From: Mycobacterium noviomagense
GTDB taxonomy: Bacteria > Actinomycetota > Actinomycetes > Mycobacteriales > Mycobacteriaceae
Direction: 5' to 3'
Assembly (NCBI RefSeq): GCF_010731635.1
Contig: NZ_AP022583.1
Location: 434,001-498,000, forward strand
DNA length: 64,000 nucleotides
Part shown: positions 57,869 through 64,000 of the stretch, one piece after another
How positions within the stretch are numbered: the first letter of the stretch is position 1
How the letters are laid out: the number at the start of each line of letters is the position of its first letter
Notes under the pieces: model-generated
Seen by the model: only the letters and a program-made list of their open reading frames with translations
Databases searched by the model: none
What the model was told of the DNA's origin: nothing
Made by a program: the position numbers and the translations under genes

Positions 57869-59721
57869 CGCCGCGACTCGATCAGGTCGACGACTTGCTG
57901 GGCTAGTTCGTCGAGGCTGCGGTCCGGGGTGAGCCGCAGGTCTGGATTCTTGGGCCGCTGGTAGGGGCTGTCGATGCCGGTGAAATGCGTGATCTCGCCC
58001 GCGCGGGCTTTGGCGTAGAGGCCTTTGGGATCGCGCCTTTCGCAGTCCTCCAGCGGGGTGTCGCAGAAGACCTCGAAAAAGCCGATGCCGGCCTCAGCAT
58101 GCACCCGGCGAGCCAGCTCGCGGTGCTCTTCTAACGGGCTGATCGCCGGCACCAAAACGGTTTGGCCGCAGTCGGCCAGCAGCACCGCCACATGGGCGAG
58201 CCGGCGCAGGTTTTCCGCGCGGTCGGCCATGGAAAATCCGAGGTCGGCGTTCAGGCCGTGGCGCAGGGTGTCGCCGTCGAGAACGTAAGCGGCAACGCCC
58301 TGTTCAAGAAGCTTTCGCTCCACCAGCATGGCCACCGAGGACTTGCCCGCACCGGACAGGCCCGTGAACCACACCGTGCGCCCCCGTCCAGTGAGCCGGT
58401 CGTCGGCGGTCACCAATGACTTGTGCCGCAGGGTGTTCGGGCTTGGCGTGCGGGCCGACACGTCGCGCAACACCATGCCGGCGGCCACGGTGCCGTTGGT
58501 GACGGGGTCGATAAGGATAAACGACCCTGTGCTGGTGTTGCGGGTGTACTCGTCGAGCAGCAGCGGCACCGGGGTACGCAGCGTGATGCGACCAAGTTCG
58601 TTGAGCGTCAACGCCTTTGCGGTCTTGTCGCGGTGCAGGGTGTTGACGTCGAGCCGGTAGGCCAGCTCGATCACCTTCGCGCGTGTGGTGCGGGTGGTGT
58701 GCTTGATGAGGTACTCGCGGCCGGGCTCCAGCGCAGAGTCGTCGGCCATCCAGCACACGGTCGCGTCGAACTCTCGCACGGCCCGAGGCTGGTTGGTGGG
58801 CCGAGCGATCATGTCGCCACGAGAGATGTCCAGATCGTCGGCAAGCCTTAACGAGATCGCCATCGGCGGAAACGCCTCGGCCACCGGGCCATTGGGCCCG
58901 TCGATCGCGCTGATCCGGGTGGTCTTGCCGCTCGGCAGTACCACGACTTCGTCGCCCGGTCGCATCACTCCGCTGGCCATGCTGCCCGCGTAGCTGCGGT
59001 GGTCTTGGTGTTCGCGAGTCTGCGGCCGGATGACGTACTGGACCGGGAACCGGACGTCGACCAGGTTACGGTCACCGGCGATATACACCTCTTCCAGATA
59101 CGGCAGCAGCGCCGGACCGTCGTACCACGGCGTGTGCCCCGACTTGGTGACCACGTTGTCGCCGTGCAGGGCCGACATCGGAATGGTGACCACGTCGTGC
59201 ACGTCAAGCCGGGCGGCAAAAGCGTGGAACTCGTCGCGGATCGTCTCGAATTTCTCTTGGCTCCAGTCGATCAGGTCCATCTTGTTGACGGCCAGCACAA
59301 TGTGGCGGATGCCCAGCAGCGACGCCAGGAACGTGTGGCGGCGCGACTGCTCGCGCAACCCGTGGCGGGCGTCGACCAGCACCACCGCCAACTGGGCGGT
59401 GGAGGCTCCGGTGACCATGTTGCGGGTGTACTGGATGTGGCCCGGGGTGTCGGCGATGATGAATTTCCGCTTAGGCGTAGAGAAGTAGCGGTAGGCCACA
59501 TCGATGGTGATGCCTTGTTCGCGTTCTGCCCGCAGTCCGTCGGTCACCAAGGCCAGGTCGGTGTAGTCGTGGCCGCGTTCCTTGGACGTGCGCTGCACCG
59601 AGGCCCACTGGTCTTCCATCATGGCCTTGGAGTCATAGAGCAGTCGCCCGATCAGGGTGGACTTGCCGTCGTCGACGGAACCCGCGGTGGCGATGCGAAG
59701 CAGCGTCGTAGGAGAAGCCAT
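57865..59721 (-). CDS. cysNC: bifunctional sulfate adenylyltransferase subunit 1 / APS kinase CysNC
   Basis: 618 residues. The N-terminal GTPase (CysN) has P-loop GSVDDGKS at 14-21, DTPGHIQYTRNM and NKMD; its GTP hydrolysis drives APS formation with CysD. From about residue 440 the APS kinase (CysC) begins, with P-loop GLSGAGKS at 454-461, and makes PAPS for sulfated metabolites. ATG 59721 overlaps the cysD stop by one base (TGATG). The frame runs on to 60750 upstream but that part is the cysD shadow. Ortholog of Rv1286. Confidence 0.96.
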   Translation of the reverse strand: MASPTTLLRIATAGSVDDGKSTLIGRLLYDSKAMMEDQWASVQRTSKERGHDYTDLALVTDGLRAEREQGITIDVAYRYFSTPKRKFIIADTPGHIQYTRNMVTGASTAQLAVVLVDARHGLREQSRRHTFLASLLGIRHIVLAVNKMDLIDWSQEKFETIRDEFHAFAARLDVHDVVTIPMSALHGDNVVTKSGHTPWYDGPALLPYLEEVYIAGDRNLVDVRFPVQYVIRPQTREHQDHRSYAGSMASGVMRPGDEVVVLPSGKTTRISAIDGPNGPVAEAFPPMAISLRLADDLDISRGDMIARPTNQPRAVREFDATVCWMADDSALEPGREYLIKHTTRTTRAKVIELAYRLDVNTLHRDKTAKALTLNELGRITLRTPVPLLLDEYTRNTSTGSFILIDPVTNGTVAAGMVLRDVSARTPSPNTLRHKSLVTADDRLTGRGRTVWFTGLSGAGKSSVAMLVERKLLEQGVAAYVLDGDTLRHGLNADLGFSMADRAENLRRLAHVAVLLADCGQTVLVPAISPLEEHRELARRVHAEAGIGFFEVFCDTPLEDCERRDPKGLYAKARAGEITHFTGIDSPYQRPKNPDLRLTPDRSLDELAQQVVDLIESRR

Positions 59722-60650
59722 CAGAAGTACCCCTGCCGTTTGCGGTCTTCCATGCCGGCTTCGGAGATCCGGTCGTCGGCGCGCGTCGCTCCCCGTTCCG
59801 TCAACCGCGCCACCGCGGTCTCGGCGATGACCTCCGCCACCGTGGCCGCTGTCGATTCCACACAACCGGTACACGTGACGTCTCCGACGGTGCGGAAGCG
59901 CACGGAGGCCTCGAACACCTTCTCTCCTGTGCGCGGCTGCATGTACCGGTGCACCGCCAGCAGCATGCCGTCGCGTTCGAACACCCGTCGGCGGTGCGCG
60001 AAATAGATCGACGGCAACGTGATCTTCTCGGCGCCGATGTAGGACCAGACGTCGAACTCGGTCCAGTTCGACAGCGGGAAGACCCGGATGTGCTCGCCCT
60101 TGTGGTGCCGCCCGTTGTAGAGGTTCCACACCTCTGGCCGTTGTGCCTTGGGGTCCCACTGCCCGAATTCGTCGCGGAAACTGAACACCCGTTCCTTGGC
60201 GCGGGCCCGTTCCTCGTCGCGGCGGGCGCCGCCAAACGCGGCGTCGAACTGGTTCTCGCGGATGGCGCGCAGCAGCGTCACGGTCTGCAGCGGGTTTCGT
60301 GACGGGATGGTCTCCACGACCCGCCCGGCGTCGATGTCGTCTTGCACCTTGGCCACGATCAGCCGCACCCCGGTCTGCTTGACCAGCTCGTCGCGGGTGG
60401 CGATGACCTCGTCGAAGTTGTGGCCAGTGTCGACGTGCATCACCGGGAACGGCAGACGGCCCGGGTGAAACGCCTTGAGCGCCAAATGCAGCATCACGAT
60501 CGAGTCTTTGCCGCCGGAGAACAGCAGCACCGGCCTCTCGAACTCCGCGGCCACCTCCCGAATGATGTGGATGGCCTCGGCCTCCAGCGAGCGCAGATGG
60601 CTTAACTCGTACTGCCCGACTGCCGGCGCGGTGGTTACTTGACTGGTCAT
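59721..60650 (-). CDS. cysD: sulfate adenylyltransferase subunit 2
   Basis: 309 residues. The PP-loop ATP pyrophosphatase motif SGGKDS is at 45-50; LRAIRENQFDAAFGGARRDEE is the conserved following segment. With CysN it makes adenosine-5'-phosphosulfate from sulfate and ATP. ATG 60650 follows AAGGGTCG. First gene of the cys operon; inverted repeats lie directly upstream. Ortholog of Rv1285. Confidence 0.96.
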   Translation of the reverse strand: MTSQVTTAPAVGQYELSHLRSLEAEAIHIIREVAAEFERPVLLFSGGKDSIVMLHLALKAFHPGRLPFPVMHVDTGHNFDEVIATRDELVKQTGVRLIVAKVQDDIDAGRVVETIPSRNPLQTVTLLRAIRENQFDAAFGGARRDEERARAKERVFSFRDEFGQWDPKAQRPEVWNLYNGRHHKGEHIRVFPLSNWTEFDVWSYIGAEKITLPSIYFAHRRRVFERDGMLLAVHRYMQPRTGEKVFEASVRFRTVGDVTCTGCVESTAATVAEVIAETAVARLTERGATRADDRISEAGMEDRKRQGYF

Positions 60651-60656
60651 CGACCC

Positions 60657-60717
60657 TTACCTGGTAATGTTGGTAGGACTGGCCATATTTGTGAGTATTA
60701 CCGTGTATGTAACCAGG
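60657..60717 (-). promoter_or_regulatory. candidate operator cluster upstream of cysD
   Basis: TTACCTGGTAA (60657-60667) is a perfect dyad. GGTAAT at 60663 pairs with ATTACC at 60697-60702, and CCTGGTAA with TAACCAGG at 60710-60717. The site lies 7-67 bases upstream of the cysD start and also in front of the divergent thioesterase gene. Binding by the Rrf2 protein is an inference. Confidence 0.5.
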
Positions 60718-60791
60718 CGTCGGCGGCGCTGTCAACGGCCGCGCCGGCACCGGTTCACAGCGGTGTCGGTGCGTTGCGAAAACATGGACGC

Positions 60792-61217
60792 ATGTCGACG
60801 CCCGATAAACCGCCCAATGGCCGCGATGTCATCGCTCAATTCCTGCCCACGTCTCCCTTCGTCGCCAAGCTCGGCATCGTCGCCGACGCGCTCGCCGACG
60901 ATCAGGTGCGGCTGCGGCTGCCCTGGGATCCGTCCAACGTCACCATCGGCGACATGGTGCACGGCGGGGCCATCGCGACGCTGGCCGATCTCACGGTCAT
61001 GGCGGCGGCTTGGTGCGGCGCCGAGGCACCGCCCGAGCTGCGCGGCGTGACGGTGTCGATGGCGCTCGACTTCATGGCACCGGCCCGTGCGACCGACGTG
61101 ATCGGGGTAGGCCGGGCGTTGCGGCGCGGGCGGTCACTGGTCAACTGCGAGGCCGAGATCGTCGACCCGCAGGACCGGCTCATCGCGAAGGCGCTGGCCA
61201 CCTACAAGATCGGCTGA
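60792..61217 (+). CDS. hotdog-fold thioesterase (PaaI family)
   Basis: 141 residues from ATG 60792 (MSTPDKPPNGRDVIAQF). The hotdog core includes MVHGGAIATLADLTVMAAAW, with H57 and D66 as likely catalytic residues, and GVTVSMALDFMAPARATDVIG. It hydrolyses an acyl-CoA or aryl-CoA thioester; substrate unknown. Divergent from cysD (141 bp between starts) and convergent with canA over a strong terminator. Confidence 0.87.
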   Translation: MSTPDKPPNGRDVIAQFLPTSPFVAKLGIVADALADDQVRLRLPWDPSNVTIGDMVHGGAIATLADLTVMAAAWCGAEAPPELRGVTVSMALDFMAPARATDVIGVGRALRRGRSLVNCEAEIVDPQDRLIAKALATYKIG

Positions 61218-61233
61218 CCGCGGCCTGCCCACC

Positions 61234-61281
61234 AGACGCAAAAGCACCCTTTCCGGGCCGGAAAAGGGTGCTTTTGCGTCT
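61234..61281. terminator. bidirectional intrinsic terminator between thioesterase gene and canA
   Basis: AGACGCAAAAGCACCCTTTCC and its near-perfect inverse GGAAAAGGGTGCTTTTGCGTCT form a stem of about 20 bp flanked by A/T runs. It serves the two converging genes. Confidence 0.9.
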
Positions 61282-61288
61282 GCTCGCG

Positions 61289-61780
61289 CTAGAGGGTGAC
61301 CTCGTTGAGCTTGCCGGTGGCCACGTCGAAGACGAAGCCGCGCGCCGACTCGTGTTTGGTGACGAACGGGCTGGCCTCGATGCGGCGCAACGACTGCCGG
61401 ACGTCTTCTTCCAGGTCGGGGAAAGCCTCAGCGGCCCATGGCGGTTTGAGACCGGTCTCGTCCTGGATGGCGCGCTTGAAGTCGTCATCGGTGAAGGTGA
61501 GCATCCCGCAGTCGGTGTGGTGAATCAGGATGATCTCCCGAGTTCCCAGCAACCGCTGACTGATGGCAAGTGAGCGGATCGCGTCGTCGGTGACCACGCC
61601 GCCGGCGTTGCGGATGACATGTGCCTCGCCCTCCTTGAGCCCGAGAATGCGGTACACGTCGAGCCGGGCATCCATGCACGCCACCACCGCAACATGTTTG
61701 CTCGGCGGCAGCGGCAACGGCCCCTCGAAGCTATTCGCATAGTCCGCATTGTTGGCCAAGTATTCGTCGGTAACCGTCAC
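61289..61780 (-). CDS. canA: beta-carbonic anhydrase CanA
   Basis: 163 residues from GTG 61780, with GAGGAG six bases upstream; the open frame to 61867 is not needed. Zinc ligands are C35 (VACMDARLD), H88 and C91 (HHTDCGM), with the catalytic D37/R39 pair. It interconverts CO2 and bicarbonate in the cytosol. Length and sequence match Rv1284. Confidence 0.95.
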   Translation of the reverse strand: MTVTDEYLANNADYANSFEGPLPLPPSKHVAVVACMDARLDVYRILGLKEGEAHVIRNAGGVVTDDAIRSLAISQRLLGTREIILIHHTDCGMLTFTDDDFKRAIQDETGLKPPWAAEAFPDLEEDVRQSLRRIEASPFVTKHESARGFVFDVATGKLNEVTL

Positions 61781-61991
61781 GCCAATCTCCTCAGATATTG
61801 CATGATGTCGTTTGCTGCACCGACAATTCGGGTGGCTGATTTTAACAATCAGCCACCGGTATTTCACCGGTCCGGATCAATCCGATCGGAATGGCGCGAG
61901 CCACGCACCCCAGCGCGCGGTGCTGATTTGCGAGCGCTCTGGCCTGCGCTCGCTACCCTGTGCCCATGCGACACTGGCGAAGCAGGCAGAC

Positions 61992-62969
61992 ATGATCCGC
62001 TTCTTGGCGCGTCGGTTGCTGAACTACGTCGTCCTGCTGGCACTTGCGTCGTTCTTGACGTTCTGCCTGACATCCCTGGCGTTTCATCCGCTGGACAGTT
62101 TCATCCAGCGCCACCCGCAGCCTCCGGCGGAGGCCATCCACGCCAAAGCCGTTCAGCTCGGTTTGGACAAACCGATACCGATCCGGTACGGCAAATGGAT
62201 TGCCGGCGTGGTCCACGGTGATTTCGGCACGACGGTGGCGGGCCATCCCGTTTCCGAAGAGCTGTGGCGCCGAGTGGGGATCAGCCTGCGGCTCCTGGTG
62301 ATCGGTTCGGTGGTGGGCATGGCGGTCGGCGTCATCGTGGGCGCGTGGGGCGCGATCCGTCAGTACCACATGAGCGACCGGGTGATCACCGTGCTGTCGT
62401 TGATCACCCTGAGCATCCCGTCATTCGTACTCGCGGGCTTGCTGATCCTGGCCGGGCTGCGGGTGAACATGCTTACCGGGCTGCAGATGTTCCTGTACAC
62501 CGGTGAGACGTCACCGATTCCGCACGGCGGATGGTGGGACCAGCTGGTCGACCGCGCGCAGCACATCGTCTTGCCAAGTCTCACACTGGCCTTGGGGGCG
62601 GTCGCTGTGTTCAGCCGCTATCAGCGCAACGCGATGCTGGACGTGCTCAGCGAGGATTTCATCCGCACCGCTCGCGCCAAGGGCCTGACCCGCCGCCGCG
62701 CGCTGTTCAAACACGGCCTGCGCACCGCTCTGATTCCGCTGGCCACTTTGTTCGCCTACGGAGTCAGCGGTCTGGTCGTCGGGGCGGTGTTCGTCGAAAA
62801 GATCTTCGGCTGGCACGGCATGGGCGAGTGGGCGATACAAGGCATCTCGACGCAGGACACCAACATCGTGCTCGCGATCGCGCTGTTTTCTGGGGCGGCC
62901 GTGCTGCTGGCCGGGCTGTTGTCCGACGTCTTCTATGCGGTGCTGGATCCCAGGGTGCGGGTGTCATGA
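61992..62969 (+). CDS. oppB: oligopeptide ABC transporter permease OppB
   Basis: 325 residues, six transmembrane helices, and the permease EAA loop AKGLTRRRALFKHGLRTALIP. Forms the membrane channel with OppC. ATG 61992; the open frame to 61812 upstream is not used. Ortholog of Rv1283c with identical length. The mycobacterial Opp system takes up peptides such as glutathione and hemoglobin-derived peptides. Confidence 0.95.
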   Translation: MIRFLARRLLNYVVLLALASFLTFCLTSLAFHPLDSFIQRHPQPPAEAIHAKAVQLGLDKPIPIRYGKWIAGVVHGDFGTTVAGHPVSEELWRRVGISLRLLVIGSVVGMAVGVIVGAWGAIRQYHMSDRVITVLSLITLSIPSFVLAGLLILAGLRVNMLTGLQMFLYTGETSPIPHGGWWDQLVDRAQHIVLPSLTLALGAVAVFSRYQRNAMLDVLSEDFIRTARAKGLTRRRALFKHGLRTALIPLATLFAYGVSGLVVGAVFVEKIFGWHGMGEWAIQGISTQDTNIVLAIALFSGAAVLLAGLLSDVFYAVLDPRVRVS

Positions 62970-63901
62970 CACAAGAGGTCACCGCGGAAACCACCCCCGT
63001 CCGCTCCGGCATCCACCCGGCCGCCTTCACGTCACGGCGAACCTTGTTGGCGCGGCGGTTTTTCCGAAACAAGCCAGCCGTGGTGGCGCTGTTCCTGCTG
63101 GCGCTGTTGTTCATCGGGTGCTATGCGCTGCCGCCGATACTGCCCTACGGTTACAACGATCTGGACTACAACTCCCTGCTGCAACCACCGTCGCTTCGAC
63201 ACTGGTTCGGCACCAATGCTCTTGGCCAGGATCTGCTGGCCCGGACGCTGCGCGGCATGCAGAAGTCGATGCTCATCGGTTTTTGTGTGGCGCTGATCTC
63301 GACCAGTATCGCCGCGACCGTGGGATCGGTGGCCGGGTATTTCGGCGGCTGGCGTGACCGGGCGCTGATGTGGCTGGTGGACCTTCTGCTGGTGGTGCCG
63401 AGCTTCATCCTGATCGCCATCGTCACGCCGCGTATCAAGCAGTCGAGCAACATACTGTGGCTGATCGTCCTGCTGGCGGTGTTCAACTGGATGGTCAGCT
63501 CCCGGATGGTGCGCGGCATGACGATGAGTCTGCGAGAACGCGAGTTCATTCGCGCGGCGAAGTACATGGGGGTGGCCAGCCGGCGCATTATCGTCCATCA
63601 CATAGTGCCGAACGTTGCCTCAATCCTCATCATCGACGCGACACTCAACGTCGCCTTCGCCATCCTCGCCGAAACCAGTTTGAGTTTCCTGGGATTCGGT
63701 GTCCAGCCGCCCGACGTGTCACTGGGCAACCTGATCGCCGAGGGCACTTCTTCGACCACCACGTTCCCGTGGGTCTTTTTGTTTCCGGCGGGCGCGTTGG
63801 TGCTGATCGTCTTCTGCGCCAACCTCACCGGCGACGCCTTGCGGGACGCGTTTGATCCGCGCAGCCGGTCGACGCCCCGCCGGAAGCGGCGCCCCAAGTG
63901 A
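62966..63901 (+). CDS. oppC: oligopeptide ABC transporter permease OppC
   Basis: 311 residues from ATG 62966, overlapping the oppB stop by four bases (ATGA). N-terminal OppC segment ([22 protein letters not shown]), six transmembrane helices and EAA loop [20 protein letters not shown]. Ortholog of Rv1282c. Confidence 0.95.
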   Translation: MTQEVTAETTPVRSGIHPAAFTSRRTLLARRFFRNKPAVVALFLLALLFIGCYALPPILPYGYNDLDYNSLLQPPSLRHWFGTNALGQDLLARTLRGMQKSMLIGFCVALISTSIAATVGSVAGYFGGWRDRALMWLVDLLLVVPSFILIAIVTPRIKQSSNILWLIVLLAVFNWMVSSRMVRGMTMSLREREFIRAAKYMGVASRRIIVHHIVPNVASILIIDATLNVAFAILAETSLSFLGFGVQPPDVSLGNLIAEGTSSTTTFPWVFLFPAGALVLIVFCANLTGDALRDAFDPRSRSTPRRKRRPK

Positions 63902-64000
63902 GCGCCTTGCTGGAAGTGACGGACCTCAACGTCACCTTCGTAACCGAGGATCTGCTGGTCCCCGCGGTGCGGGGTACGAGTTACCGCATCGATCCGGGTG
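63898..64000 (+). CDS. oppD: oligopeptide ABC transporter ATPase OppD, 5' part only
   Basis: GTG 63898 overlaps the oppC stop (GTGA). The 34 visible codons read [19 protein letters not shown] onward, ending in YRIDPG, the first beta-strands of an ABC ATPase before the Walker A loop. Cut by the window edge. Expected to be the double-ATPase OppD like Rv1281c. Confidence 0.88.
   Translation, partial: MSALLEVTDLNVTFVTEDLLVPAVRGTSYRIDPG

Noticed and set aside
59722..60750. Upstream extension of the cysNC frame to 961 residues
   Set aside because: This part is an Arg-rich shadow of cysD; the true start overlaps the cysD stop.

Overview
The window is a high-GC chromosome segment from a Mycobacterium, most likely a slow grower. 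Gene content and order follow, in inverted orientation, the M. tuberculosis stretch from about Rv1281c (oppD) to Rv1328 (glgP). Supporting signs are one rRNA operon behind murA with a long 16S helix 18, a fused atpH b-delta subunit, the CysNC fusion, NucS, GlgE and a Cys-to-Asp MurA. AtpE carries Met where M. tuberculosis has Ala63. From established knowledge that is the natural state of the bedaquiline-tolerant M. xenopi / M. shimoidei / M. novocastrense type, and the 16S variable loops fit a M. xenopi-like lineage. A species name cannot be fixed from sequence reading alone.

Layout. 1-3.1 kb: a DUF2510 protein cut by the window edge, a six-bladed NHL lipoprotein and a second DUF2510 membrane protein. 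3.2-11.6 kb: glycogen/alpha-glucan metabolism (glgP on minus; glgE-glgB on plus), with a divergent pair of small secreted repeat proteins in between. 11.6-19.2 kb: CnoX-like thioredoxin, fadA4, methylmalonyl-CoA epimerase, a small zinc protein, NucS, a membrane adenylate cyclase, and the alkA-ogt alkylation repair pair. 19.2-24.6 kb: the rRNA operon on minus (16S, 23S, 5S), with promoter, leader and a shared bidirectional terminator. 24.6-26.5 kb: murA and a divergent PduO-type adenosyltransferase.

26.5-35.1 kb: the ATP synthase operon on minus (atpI-like, B, E, F, H, A, G, D, C, then a DUF2550 gene). 35.3-39.5 kb: wecA, tsaC, prmC, prfA, rpmE. 39.6-41.2 kb: a FadD1-like acyl-CoA synthetase placed between rpmE and rho, where M. 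tuberculosis has none. 41.3-49.9 kb: rho, thrB, thrC, hom, lysA, argS (aspartate-family amino acids), followed by tRNA-Arg(CCG).

50-56.6 kb is a more variable block. It holds a Pro-rich secreted protein, a sulfite-oxidase-family enzyme, a thymidylate-kinase-like P-loop protein, a membrane-anchored DUF1524/HNH protein with an 18-bp VNTR, three small unknowns, an LLM-oxidoreductase pseudogene and two VOC proteins. 56.6-60.7 kb: a sulfate activation operon cysD-cysNC-cysQ-rrf2 on minus. 60.8-64 kb: a hotdog thioesterase, a beta-carbonic anhydrase (canA) and the start of the opp oligopeptide importer (oppB, oppC, partial oppD).

The points most worth a second look are a 48-residue charged C-terminal tail on the ATP synthase beta subunit, the AtpE Met substitution, the divergent small secreted repeat proteins beside the alpha-glucan genes, the VNTR-tailed membrane nuclease, and the Rrf2-controlled sulfate operon with its own cysQ.
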